Source of the DNA: Candidatus Bathyarchaeota archaeon
Lineage (GTDB): Archaea > Thermoproteota > Bathyarchaeia > TCS64
Direction of reading: 5' to 3'
DNA length: 37,657 nucleotides
Assembly: GCA_017883585.1 (NCBI GenBank)
Contig: JADGNG010000063.1
Span: forward strand, 1-37,657
This document shows positions 16,055-23,622 of the stretch, one piece after another (the stretch's first letter is position 1; each line of letters starts with the position of its first letter). The position numbers and the translations under genes were made by a program. The notes under the pieces were generated by a model. That model worked only from the letters and a program-made list of their open reading frames with translations. It was not told where the DNA came from and made no database searches.

Positions 16055-16891
16055 TCAGGCGTTTAACTCCCTGAGAAACCCTACCTTGCCGAGGTATGTT
16101 CCGTCGAGGAGGTAGACCTCGAAGTCGTCCGTCTTTATGGCGTTCCTCCTAAGCATGGGGCCCAGGAGGCTCTGAGGGGCCTCGCCGTTAACGGGCAGAC
16201 CGCCGAGGAGGTCGTTGAATGTGGGCATTAGTATCATCTCGGGGCAGCCAATCTCGGCGTCGTAGTGTTCATTGAAGGCGGTGATGGGATCCCCCTCATA
16301 CTTCACAGCGTCCTGCCCGAGGAACGCCTTCGCGAGCCTCCCCGGGTCGGCGACCCCCTTTACCCATGCCCTCTGCACCATCCTGATCCCGAGTGGGGTG
16401 CGGAGAAGCACAGTGGGGTGGTTGTGCCCCGCGATGAGGCAGTCAGCCTCAAGCGCCTTAGCCTTCGGCCACGCGTGGCCGTGGAATATCGCTATCTTGT
16501 AGTCGTCGCCGAGGATTATGCCCTTACTGCTGTGTATCTCGACGCCCTTAGTGGCTAGGTCCTGTATGTTTCCGTCGTGGTTACCCCTCGTCACGTCGAT
16601 GCGGGGCACCTCGGTGAGGAGGACCTCGAAGAGTGTGGGTAGTTCCCTCTTCTCCTGGAAGCTCGTCACGGGCACGCCGTGCTTCACGTCCCCAGCTATC
16701 ACGAGCCTGTCTGGCTTGTACTCCTTGCAGAGGGCGAGTAGCTCCCCTTGTATCCTCTCCGTCTGGTATGGGATGTTCACCCCCGCCTTGCTCAGCTCGT
16801 ACTCCAGACCGATGTGAAGGTCGGCGACTATGAGTATCCTCTCGCCGATATCTGCCAGCAGGGCGGGCCACGGGGCGAGCAGTCGAATCAA
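16055..16891 (-). CDS. Archaeal metallophosphoesterase (MJ0037-like)
   Basis: A 278-residue calcineurin-like phosphoesterase. All metal-binding motifs are present: D24-L-H26 in VADLHIG, G-D68 in VIAGDVKHG, G-N104-H105-D106, then FHGH (H137, H139) and AGHNH (H156, H158). It belongs to the compact archaeal branch typified by MJ0037, related to the nuclease domains of SbcD/Mre11, and is often suspected of a DNA repair role; activity is not proven. The C-terminal 70 residues (MILMPTFNDLLGGLPVNGEAPQ) are the conserved extension of this branch. It is divergent from the SWIM-domain gene and shares a single AT-rich promoter core with it. Confidence 0.85.
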   Translation of the reverse strand: MIRLLAPWPALLADIGERILIVADLHIGLEYELSKAGVNIPYQTERIQGELLALCKEYKPDRLVIAGDVKHGVPVTSFQEKRELPTLFEVLLTEVPRIDVTRGNHDGNIQDLATKGVEIHSSKGIILGDDYKIAIFHGHAWPKAKALEADCLIAGHNHPTVLLRTPLGIRMVQRAWVKGVADPGRLAKAFLGQDAVKYEGDPITAFNEHYDAEIGCPEMILMPTFNDLLGGLPVNGEAPQSLLGPMLRRNAIKTDDFEVYLLDGTYLGKVGFLRELNA

Positions 16892-16916
16892 GGCTCCCTG
16901 AAACCCCCTCCGCCGC

Positions 16917-16930
16917 CGGATTTAAACCGG
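16917..16930. promoter_or_regulatory. Near-symmetric TATA region shared by MPP and SWIM genes
   Basis: The stretch CGGATTTAAACCGG sits about 26 bp from the ATG of the phosphoesterase on one side and about 26 bp from an ATG (16954) upstream of the SWIM frame on the other. One symmetric core may therefore fire in both directions. Confidence 0.45.
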
Positions 16931-16982
16931 TTCCCCTCCGCAACGGTCAAAACATGAGGCGCGTAGTACACCCTGAAACCGC

Positions 16983-17402
16983 TTGGTCACCGAGGAACGA
17001 CTCATACTGGAGCGCGTACTTGACGAGGTGCGCACGGAGAAACAGCTGAGCCGCTCCAACTGGGAGAGGCTACGCGGGACATTCGGGTACCGCTTCGACA
17101 GGGCTTGGAGGCTCGTCCAGGAGAACCGGGTTAAGAGGTACACGTTCAACCCCTCGGGGAGGGTTGTCTGGGTAGTCGTCGGGCAGGGTGGAGAGTACCA
17201 GATATACCCAAACGCTGGGTACTGCGGATGCGACGACTTCTACTTCCGAGTTATCGATGGGGAGGCTGGCCTCTGCTACCACCTCCTAGGCCAGAGGCTC
17301 GCCGATGCCCTCAGGAGCTTCGACCCGGTGGAGGAGGAGGACGAGGCATATCGCCTCCTCACGAGGGAGTGGAGGGCTCAGATACGCTCCGAGGAAGACT
17401 AA
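16983..17402 (+). CDS. SWIM zinc-finger protein
   Basis: A 139-residue protein whose C-terminal half holds a SWIM zinc finger: C81-G-C83 and, after 14 residues, C98-Y-H100 (CxCx(n)CxH). SWIM fingers bind DNA or proteins and in eukaryotes accompany recombination factors. The N-terminal half is basic and helical (LILERVLDEVRTEKQLSRSNWERLRG). The start is uncertain: the frame opens at a TTG (16983), 9 bp after a stop codon, with no ribosome binding site. The promoter predicts initiation near an ATG at 16954 in another frame, so a one- or two-base indel between 16954 and 16985 may have displaced the natural start. The divergent metallophosphoesterase suggests a shared nucleic-acid role. Confidence 0.7.
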   Translation: MVTEERLILERVLDEVRTEKQLSRSNWERLRGTFGYRFDRAWRLVQENRVKRYTFNPSGRVVWVVVGQGGEYQIYPNAGYCGCDDFYFRVIDGEAGLCYHLLGQRLADALRSFDPVEEEDEAYRLLTREWRAQIRSEED

Positions 17403-17436
17403 GCCTAAATACTCTCACTAATCACTCTTAGGCGAT

Positions 17437-17550
17437 ATGGACATCAGTTCATTCTATTCGATATTGACCGACCTGTCGTGGATACTCGCCTTGGCAGCTG
17501 CTGGCCTCGGCTTCCTCTACATATTCCTAAAACCCGACGAGAAGCAGTAA
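17437..17550 (+). CDS. 37-residue single-span membrane protein
   Basis: A short frame with ATG start: an N-terminal polar segment, a hydrophobic stretch of about 20 residues (WILALAAAGLGFLYIFL) and a charged tail KPDEKQ. This is the profile of a small single-pass membrane protein with its tail outside the bilayer. A TATA-like CCTAAATAC about 28 bp upstream predicts a leaderless mRNA. The RPA promoter follows immediately after the stop. I do not recognise a family. The clean promoter, start and helix make it a plausible gene that length filters would miss. Confidence 0.5.
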   Translation: MDISSFYSILTDLSWILALAAAGLGFLYIFLKPDEKQ

Positions 17551-17554
17551 ATCA

Positions 17555-17564
17555 CTTTTATAGC
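17555..17564 (+). promoter_or_regulatory. TATA box for RPA
   Basis: CTTTTATAGC is centred about 34 bp before the RPA ATG (17594), predicting a short leader of several bases. Confidence 0.5.
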
Positions 17565-17593
17565 GCCTACCCGAATGGTAGGATGTTACAGAC

Positions 17594-19114
17594 ATGTCCG
17601 TCACCGAGGATGTCATAAAGCGAATCCTTGCAATCAAGCCGAATCTAACGAGGGAGGCAGTCGAGCGCCTCATCCAGGAAGAGAAGGCGAAGGCTGCTGG
17701 GCTGCTCACGGATGAAGCCGCGGCTCATCTTGTTGCCTCAAACCTCGGGATGGATGGGGCTGGTGAGCGGATCGAGGCGAAGCTCAAGATCGGAGCTCTG
17801 ACATCTGGGCTGAACGACGTGAGCCTCACGGGGAGGGTGTTGCACGTCTTCCCCTCTCGGACTTTCCAACGGGCCGATGGGCGCCAGGGGAAGGTCCTCA
17901 GGATGCTTATCGGGGACGCCACGGGGATAGTTGCCGTTGTCTTCTGGGACGATAAAGCTGACCACATCGTAGCGAGCAAGGTGACTCGAGGGAAGATAAT
18001 CAGGGTCCTCCACGGTTACAGCCGGGAGAGGCAAGGCACGGGTGAGGTCGAGGTTAACGTGGGAAACCGTGGTACCGTCTACATGGAACCCCTCGACGCG
18101 GTAGACGCCGAGTTCCCCCAGATGGACTCCTTCTTCAAGACACCCGGGCAGATCAGCGCCACCGGTGCTGTAAACGTCGAGGGCGTAATCATGAGCCGGT
18201 CACCCACGTCGACTTTTACCCGCAAGGATGGCACGGAGGGCAAGGTCGCCCGCCTAACTCTCGAGGAGGGCGGCAGACAGATCACCGCCGTCCTCTGGGA
18301 CGAGAAGGTCGAAGAAGCCGCGAAGTGGGGCGATGGTACACGGGTGCGCATAATCGGCGCAAACTCCAAGGTCCGCCAAGGTGGAGGCTTCGAGGTCCAC
18401 CTCAACAGGAGCAGTGAGGTAGAGATCCTCGAGGAGGGCGCGCTCCCACACGAGCCGCTCAGCATGTGGTCGAAGATTGGTGAACTTAGGGAGGGCATGC
18501 GCAGCGTCAGCGTCGCGGGGAGGGTACTCAGCGTCAACGAGCCCCGCGAGTTCACCCGCAAGGACGGCACGAAAGGCCGCGTCGCTTCAGTCGTCCTCGA
18601 GGACGAGACGGGGATCGTCAGGCTCAGCCTCTGGGATGATGACGTCAACGCCCTGAGTGATATGCCGGTCGGCACGGTGGTCGCCGTGGAAAATGGCTAC
18701 ACTCGCGCCGGCTTCGGGAACACAATCGACCTGAATGTTGGCCGCCTGGGCGCCATGAAGGTAAACCCAGCCGACGTGCATGTCGCGGAAATCGACGCCG
18801 CCGAGCGAATAACACAGATCAAGAACCTCCAGGAGGGGCAAAAGAACGTCACTGTCGAGGGGCAGCTCCTCGACGACCCGGTGAGCCGAGAGGTGAACAC
18901 GATGAGGGGGTCCACGAACGTAGTAAGCTTCCGCGTAGACGATGGCTCCGGGGAGGCACGCATCAGCCTATGGAGGGAGCACGGCAAGGCAGTGGAGGGC
19001 TTGACTGCGGGTGCCCGCATACGCCTCGAGAACTGCAATATTCGAGAGCCCTTTGACGGCCTCATGCAGGTGACGAGCACCCAGTTCACGAAGATAACGG
19101 TCCTGAAGAAGTAA
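17594..19114 (+). CDS. rpa: Replication protein A, four-OB-fold single-stranded DNA-binding protein
   Basis: A 506-residue RPA-like protein. An N-terminal helical segment (residues 1-55; LTREAVERLIQEEKAKAAGLLTDEAA) is followed by four OB folds at roughly 64-167, 187-282, 295-395 and 405-506. The first three share a repeated pattern: a VxxxGRVL strand, FTRKDGT/FQRADGR, a GKVxxLxLxDxTG strand and an LWDD-type strand. The fold repeats suggest internal duplication. It lacks the C4 zinc finger found in several euryarchaeal RPA41-type proteins. It binds single-stranded DNA during replication, repair and recombination, alongside the PolD subunits encoded further along. It converges with a small hypothetical gene 6 bp away. 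Confidence 0.9.
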   Translation: MSVTEDVIKRILAIKPNLTREAVERLIQEEKAKAAGLLTDEAAAHLVASNLGMDGAGERIEAKLKIGALTSGLNDVSLTGRVLHVFPSRTFQRADGRQGKVLRMLIGDATGIVAVVFWDDKADHIVASKVTRGKIIRVLHGYSRERQGTGEVEVNVGNRGTVYMEPLDAVDAEFPQMDSFFKTPGQISATGAVNVEGVIMSRSPTSTFTRKDGTEGKVARLTLEEGGRQITAVLWDEKVEEAAKWGDGTRVRIIGANSKVRQGGGFEVHLNRSSEVEILEEGALPHEPLSMWSKIGELREGMRSVSVAGRVLSVNEPREFTRKDGTKGRVASVVLEDETGIVRLSLWDDDVNALSDMPVGTVVAVENGYTRAGFGNTIDLNVGRLGAMKVNPADVHVAEIDAAERITQIKNLQEGQKNVTVEGQLLDDPVSREVNTMRGSTNVVSFRVDDGSGEARISLWREHGKAVEGLTAGARIRLENCNIREPFDGLMQVTSTQFTKITVLKK

Positions 19115-19120
19115 GGCGCG

Positions 19121-19348
19121 TCACCGGGCGTTGGCGCCGTTTTTAATCATGGCCACGAGTAGTTTTACAAGCTCCTCGTCGGTCTCCACCCTCTTCTCCA
19201 CAAGTATGTGCCTGTGGACTACGGCGTCCACTATACTGTAGTTGAATGAAAGTCTCCTCACCCGGCTCCTATAATGATACCTCTCGGCGCGCGCGATGGG
19301 CCTTGACCACACCCTCTTCCGAAGTACATGCCTCTCAGGGCTTATCAT
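19121..19348 (-). CDS. Hypothetical basic protein, 75 residues
   Basis: I do not recognise this protein. The first half is arginine-rich (about 10 Arg in 33 residues, with HVLRKRVWSRPIARAERYHYRSRVRRL), and the second half looks like a strand-helix unit (VHRHILVEKRVETDEELVKLLVAMIKNGAN). It starts with ATG and its stop lies 6 bp from the RPA stop on the opposite strand. Tight packing and sensible composition favour a real gene. A nucleic-acid-binding role is only a guess from its charge. Confidence 0.45.
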   Translation of the reverse strand: MISPERHVLRKRVWSRPIARAERYHYRSRVRRLSFNYSIVDAVVHRHILVEKRVETDEELVKLLVAMIKNGANAR

Positions 19349-19368
19349 AGGTTCTAGGGGGAGTAGGC

Positions 19369-19795
19369 GTGCTCTCGCCCATCGCCATCGTCCTGCTCTT
19401 ACAGATATGTGTCGTCATCATCCTGTGTCGGCTTCACTTTTACGTACATGATGGAGAAGTTCCCGAACTTCGCCCACACCTACATCGCCACAATCGGCAC
19501 GATGATCAGCTACTCGCAGGTCAGGCTGAGCGGGTTTACCCCGTATCAGGCGATACCGGTGGCCATACTGGGCTGTGGTCTGCTCGGGCTGGCCGCCATA
19601 GCATTGTTCGGTATAAACGCCGCAGTCTACGAGTCCCTATACCCCGTCCTGATGGTTGTCGTGGTCCTCATAATCAAACCGGAGGGCATGATGGGGGCCT
19701 TCGAGAAGCCTTCGGAGGGCGGGAAGCCTCTGATGACGAGGCTAAAGGATGGCTTAGCCAGAATAGTGGGCATGATAAGAGGTTCAAGTAGCTAA
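19369..19795 (+). pseudogene. livH: Remnant of a LivH-type branched-chain amino acid permease
   Basis: Pieces of a LivH-family ABC permease are present, but not the whole. The N-terminal hydrophobic helix is in one frame (SPIAIVLLLQICVVIIL). The family hallmark (FTYMMEKFPNFAHTYIATIGTMISYS) is in the next frame, so there is a frameshift near 19410-19430. The sequence runs to GCGLLGLAAIALFG and jumps directly to the C-terminal block YPVLMVVVVLIIKPEGMMG. LivH is normally about 290 residues; here about 140 remain, so roughly half the protein is missing from the middle. No LivM, LivG, LivF or binding protein lies nearby. It is best read as a decayed gene carrying an internal deletion. Confidence 0.75.
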
Positions 19796-19801
19796 AAAAA
19801 A
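19794..19801 (-). terminator. Oligo-T terminator of the aminotransferase gene
   Basis: Eight T residues in a row on the minus strand, about 33 bp after the aminotransferase stop codon, make a strong archaeal terminator. Confidence 0.55.
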
Positions 19802-19834
19802 TTCTATTATCTACTGTTGCGTGAGTTGGCCCGA

Positions 19835-21172
19835 CTACTTCTGGGCCTTCTCCATCGCGCCGATGCTCGCATCGAGGACGTCGAGGCTCGTGTCGACGAG
19901 GTCCCTCGTGATGATGAGCGGCGGCATGAGGCGTATTACGCTCTTGCCGCAGTTGACGACGGCGATCCCTTTACGGAAACAGTCCATCATCACGTCCTCC
20001 GTCTCCTTGGCGGCTGGGACCTTGCTCCTCTTGTCCTTGACGAGCTCCAACCCGCACATGAGGCCGAGGCCGCGAACATCACCGACCATCGGGTGGCTCT
20101 CCTTCATCTCCTCGAGCCTCTTCATGATGTGGGCACCCTGTTTTTGGGCGTTCTCGAGCATCTTCTCGTCCTTCATCGCCTTTATAACAGCTGATGCGGC
20201 AGCGCAGGCGACGGGGTTGGCTCCAAAGGTGGAGGCGTGGCTGCCCGGTGTCCAGTCCTGTAGGTCGGCGCGTGAGGCCATTACGCCAAGTGGGAGGCCT
20301 GCCGCGATCGCCTTAGCGATAGTTACGATGTCCGGTACCACGTCGAAGTGCTCTATGGCGAACCACTTCCCCGTTCTGCCCATTCCGCTCTGGACCTCAT
20401 CCACAGCGAGGAGGATGCCGTAAGTGTCCAGGAGCTTCTTAAGCTTCTTGAAGTAGCCCTTCGGTGGTACGACGTAGCCGCCTTCCCCCTGGACGGCCTC
20501 GACAATGAGCATCGCGACCTCTTCCGGTGGCACGAACTTACTGAACAGGTACTCCTCGATATAATCGACACAATAGTAGTTGCAACTTGGGCACTCGAGA
20601 TGGAAGGGGCAGCGGTAGCAGTATGGGTAGAATAGGTGCTCGACGCCGGGGACGAGTGGCGCGAAGTATCGGCGCTGTGCTGGCCTCGAAGCCGTCAGGC
20701 TAAGGGCGCCCATCGTCCTGCCGTGGAAGCTGCTTATGTAGGCGAGGATGTACTGGCGCTTCGTGTGCCAGCGGGCGAGCTTCATCGCCGCCTCATTGGC
20801 CTCTGCGCCGCTGTTCCCGTAGAAGAACTTCTTCTCGAACGTACCCGGGACGATGGCGTGTAGCTGCTCCCCGAGGTCGAGATAGTTCTCGTAGAAGAAG
20901 TCGGTGTAGCTGTAGCTGAGGAACTTGTCGACCTGCTCGTGTATGGCCTTGAGCACCTTTGGGTGGCTGTGGCCCACACCCGTGACGGCGAGGCCCGCGT
21001 TCATGTCGATGAACTGGTTCCCGTCAACATCCGTGACTATGCAACCCTTCGCCTCCTTAACGACGAGCGGATACGCTCTGCCGAAGGAGGGGGATATGTA
21101 CCTCGCGTCCCGAGCGACCGCCTTCTTCGCCTTGGGACCAGGAGGCGTGACTACAATCTTCGGGTAACTCAA
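19835..21172 (-). CDS. Class III PLP-dependent aminotransferase
   Basis: A 445-residue fold-type I aminotransferase. Visible landmarks: FYGNSGAEANEAAMKLAR (phosphate binding), SSFHGRTMGALSLTAS, LLAVDEVQSGMGRTG with D258 contacting the pyridine nitrogen, and IAKAIAAGLPLG with the Schiff-base lysine K287. A cysteine-rich insert (CYRCPFHLECPSC...YYC, residues 185-201) is the hallmark of the archaeal GABA/broad-specificity subgroup, whose members include 4-aminobutyrate or ornithine aminotransferases and amino acid racemases. The substrate is therefore open. TTG start, with a TATA box at 21211-21220 on the minus strand. A strong oligo-T follows the gene, so it is monocistronic. Confidence 0.88.
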   Translation of the reverse strand: MSYPKIVVTPPGPKAKKAVARDARYISPSFGRAYPLVVKEAKGCIVTDVDGNQFIDMNAGLAVTGVGHSHPKVLKAIHEQVDKFLSYSYTDFFYENYLDLGEQLHAIVPGTFEKKFFYGNSGAEANEAAMKLARWHTKRQYILAYISSFHGRTMGALSLTASRPAQRRYFAPLVPGVEHLFYPYCYRCPFHLECPSCNYYCVDYIEEYLFSKFVPPEEVAMLIVEAVQGEGGYVVPPKGYFKKLKKLLDTYGILLAVDEVQSGMGRTGKWFAIEHFDVVPDIVTIAKAIAAGLPLGVMASRADLQDWTPGSHASTFGANPVACAAASAVIKAMKDEKMLENAQKQGAHIMKRLEEMKESHPMVGDVRGLGLMCGLELVKDKRSKVPAAKETEDVMMDCFRKGIAVVNCGKSVIRLMPPLIITRDLVDTSLDVLDASIGAMEKAQK

Positions 21173-21210
21173 ACCTATTCACCCTCTTCGGGGTCTAATC
21201 TGTCCCACCT

Positions 21211-21220
21211 AGGATAAAAG
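21211..21220 (-). promoter_or_regulatory. TATA box for the aminotransferase gene
   Basis: CTTTTATCCT on the minus strand lies about 44 bp before the TTG start, between the alba stop and the aminotransferase, predicting a leader of about 18 bases that carries a GGTG element. Confidence 0.45.
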
Positions 21221-21235
21221 GAGTGACGGCTTGCC

Positions 21236-21514
21236 CTACCTGGGAGTAATTGCTATCTCTATTGTTGATACGTTTCCCTCGGGCTCCGCCCTTGCGTCGG
21301 TGCCGATGTTTATGGACTCTATACGGGCGTCGCGGACGAAGACCCGACGTAGCATCTCTGCGGTGTCGACGGCGTTGGCTATGTTCCTTCCCCTCGCCCT
21401 CAGAACCACGCCGGGGACCCCCTCGTTGAAGAGAGTGAGGCAGGCGACGACGTAGTTCATCGTCGGCTTCGCACCGACTATGACGTAGTTGCCATGCTCG
21501 ATGTCACCAATCAA
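21236..21514 (-). CDS. albA: Alba chromatin protein
   Basis: A 92-residue Alba family DNA/RNA-binding protein. The core is intact: VIVGAKPTMNYVVACLTLFNEGVPGVVLRARGRNIANAVDTAEMLRR, containing the DNA-contact lysine (K16 here, Sso10b K16 equivalent) and the RGRNI turn. The C-terminal strand pair IESINIGTD...VSTIEIAITPR completes the fold. It coats and bridges DNA as dimers. The start is TTG; no ATG lies upstream in frame, and a TATA box about 34 bp before it supports this choice. It may be only a few residues longer or shorter. Confidence 0.93.
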   Translation of the reverse strand: MIGDIEHGNYVIVGAKPTMNYVVACLTLFNEGVPGVVLRARGRNIANAVDTAEMLRRVFVRDARIESINIGTDARAEPEGNVSTIEIAITPR

Positions 21515-21543
21515 GGAGGTATCCGCGTAGGGACGCGGTTGGG

Positions 21544-21552
21544 GATTTAAAG
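21544..21552 (-). promoter_or_regulatory. TATA box for alba
   Basis: CTTTAAATC on the minus strand lies about 34 bp before the alba start. It also lies just before the end of the upstream DUF2070 gene, giving alba its own promoter. Confidence 0.5.
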
Positions 21553-21556
21553 ATAG

Positions 21557-23281
21557 TCAGAGGAAAAGTGCCGCGGCGACGGCGGCTACGAAGCTGAGGG
21601 GGAGGACGGTGGCCGCCGTCCTGATGAAGACTCGGAAGCTCGACTTGACCAGGTCTCTAAGGACCCCAATGCCCTTCAACCCTATTATTGGCACGTCGTC
21701 CACGACTATTCGAGCGTGCGAGACCCTAGCCGAGGTAGGAGCCGCTCCCTTCAGGGTCTCCTCGATGTACTGCAGCACCTTTTCGTGCTCCATCGCTTCT
21801 CCCGCTGGGTGGTATCCCCTGTCCGTGGCGCCGATGGCGTTCACGATATGGGTGTCGGAGGACATAACCTCAGCTTCAACGTACCCTAGGGAGGCCATGT
21901 GATCCAGAACCTCCTCGCGGAACCCTTGAATGACGTTGTTGCTGTCGAAAACGAGGTAGGCGTTCCTCCCCGCTGGTGTCTCAACGATAAGTGCGCCTAT
22001 CCCACATGGACCCATTCCCTCGTTTGGACCCCACTCAGACGGCTTAACACGTGAGAAACCTATCTTGAATGGTTTTGCACTTGACCCTTGAGCTCTGATC
22101 ATCGCCTCCTCTGCGCTGGCGACGAGGTTTTTCTCGTCTTCCTCGCTCAAGAAGTCCTCTTTGTCTAGACAGTTGTGGGCGTCTGCTATTATCGCCATCA
22201 ATCCTAGTTTCTGGGCTGTGTAGCGAATTCTCTCCTTGACCGTGTCTGGGATGTCGTCGTGGCTCTTCGGGGCCAGTGTGAGGGTGATGAGAGCCGCCGA
22301 GCCGAATATCTGGCAGGACGCCTTCGCCCCGGAGACCTCCGCCCTCACCATGGAGGTGCAGACCCCAGACTTGACCGAGCCCACGGACCCGTTGAGGGCC
22401 GAGACTATCTTCTTCATGTCCCGACTCCTCGCCATGTCCCTCTCGTGGCTCGATATACCATGGACGACGAGTGTTTCACAAGATATCCCCTCTGTTATGG
22501 CCGTGCTGAGGCAGCTGCTGCCCACGTTCCTGAAGGGGCCAGGGTGGATGTACGGCACGACGAGGTTTCCGATGCATCTCCCCTCGGAGGAGAAGGATAG
22601 CTCGTCGACCTCAAGCGTCATCGACTCTGAGATAGTCGCTAGTTGGTCCTCAAGTGGCTCGTTGTGCTGCTCAGCCCATGCGTAAACAAAGCCCCTGAAC
22701 ATGGGGATTATCCTGATCTGGCCGAGGCTCCAGGTGCTCAGCCTGATGAGCAATATCGCGGGTCCGATGAGAATCATAGCTAGCACTATGAGGAGGGTCG
22801 TGGGGGCTACCTGCCAAACCTGTGGCAGGAGCAGGTACGTCCCAGCCATCATCAGAATGGGCTGGAGACCGATTGCGATAGCTGTCTTAGCGACGCCGCG
22901 CGTCGAAAAAATTGAGAAGATGAGCATCCTGATGCTTATCGATGAATAGACGGTCAGCAGAATTCCCCGCAGAAGGATATCTGGTCTCCCCATGAAGCCT
23001 GAGCCTATGCCAAATACGGTGAGGAGCATCCCACCTGCGAGGCACCAGACGAAGGAAACGATGCTCACCCTCCGGGAATTAAGGAGGGGATCCCCCCTGT
23101 AGAGTGTATCAGTAAGGAGATCGGAAGCTGTCACTGGAACGGCTATTGCGAGAACTCCGATCATTAGCCCCTGCAACAGCCCCGCGGGGCCGAACGCTAG
23201 GCCAAACGACAGGGCCCCGGCCACCCCCGTGGTGACGAGTATGAAGGAGACCATTTTGAGGCGGGAGGGGAACGTGAACAA
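21557..23281 (-). CDS. DUF2070 family archaeal membrane protein
   Basis: A 574-residue archaeal DUF2070 protein of unknown function. The N-terminal 190 residues hold about six membrane helices. The rest is a large soluble domain with conserved blocks PYIHPGPFRNVGSS, VVHGISSHERD, ADAHNCLDKEDF and SSDTHIVNAIGATDRGYHP, and a final helix closes the protein (VLPLSFVAAVAAALFL). The many histidines and aspartates suggest metal-dependent hydrolase chemistry, but this is not established. The TTG start is doubtful: the frame stays open for another 21 codons (including GNIIDYYSYLFTFPS), back to a TAG, with no ATG, GTG or TTG. The family usually begins with such a segment, so a start may have been missed. 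Confidence 0.85.
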   Translation of the reverse strand: MFTFPSRLKMVSFILVTTGVAGALSFGLAFGPAGLLQGLMIGVLAIAVPVTASDLLTDTLYRGDPLLNSRRVSIVSFVWCLAGGMLLTVFGIGSGFMGRPDILLRGILLTVYSSISIRMLIFSIFSTRGVAKTAIAIGLQPILMMAGTYLLLPQVWQVAPTTLLIVLAMILIGPAILLIRLSTWSLGQIRIIPMFRGFVYAWAEQHNEPLEDQLATISESMTLEVDELSFSSEGRCIGNLVVPYIHPGPFRNVGSSCLSTAITEGISCETLVVHGISSHERDMARSRDMKKIVSALNGSVGSVKSGVCTSMVRAEVSGAKASCQIFGSAALITLTLAPKSHDDIPDTVKERIRYTAQKLGLMAIIADAHNCLDKEDFLSEEDEKNLVASAEEAMIRAQGSSAKPFKIGFSRVKPSEWGPNEGMGPCGIGALIVETPAGRNAYLVFDSNNVIQGFREEVLDHMASLGYVEAEVMSSDTHIVNAIGATDRGYHPAGEAMEHEKVLQYIEETLKGAAPTSARVSHARIVVDDVPIIGLKGIGVLRDLVKSSFRVFIRTAATVLPLSFVAAVAAALFL

Positions 23282-23370
23282 GTAGGAATAGTAATCGATT
23301 ATATTCCCTACTGCTTCCCTGCTCGACGACAGATTTGACCCTGCCTAATCGATGGGAGGTATGCTCGTTG

Positions 23371-23380
23371 GGGTTAAAAG
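23371..23380 (-). promoter_or_regulatory. TATA box for the DUF2070 gene
   Basis: CTTTTAACCC on the minus strand would start transcription near 23350, about 70 bp before the annotated TTG. This either gives a leader or hints that translation begins further upstream at an unusual codon. Confidence 0.4.
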
Positions 23381-23393
23381 TCTTTAACAGCGC

Positions 23394-23582
23394 TTAGAAT
23401 ACGAGGCCCGCGAATAATATCCTTGCCACGAGGACTAGGACGATCAACGCAAATGCGCCGCCGACGACGAACTCTGGCCTAATCTTAGGGCCGTTCGTCT
23501 CGTCCTGAAAGAACCTCATGAGGCCAGCGCTGCTCTGCGGCATCCCTGGTGCCTGGTCCTTCTTCTTCTTCTTTCCACTCAT
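23394..23582 (-). CDS. Preprotein translocase subunit Sec61-beta
   Basis: A 62-residue tail-anchored protein with the archaeal Sec61-beta pattern: a lysine-rich N-terminus (SGKKKKKDQAP), a SSAGLMRFFQDE block, GPKIRPEFVVGG and one C-terminal membrane helix (about 41-61). It joins SecY and SecE in the protein-conducting channel. It follows the DP2 gene by 40 bp on the same strand with a GGGTGGG element upstream of the ATG, and is probably the last gene of the Elf1-GGGPS-DP2 operon. Confidence 0.92.
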   Translation of the reverse strand: MSGKKKKKDQAPGMPQSSAGLMRFFQDETNGPKIRPEFVVGGAFALIVLVLVARILFAGLVF

Positions 23583-23622
23583 AAATGACCCACCCAGATA
23601 CGGGCAATTCCCCCTAAAAGGG

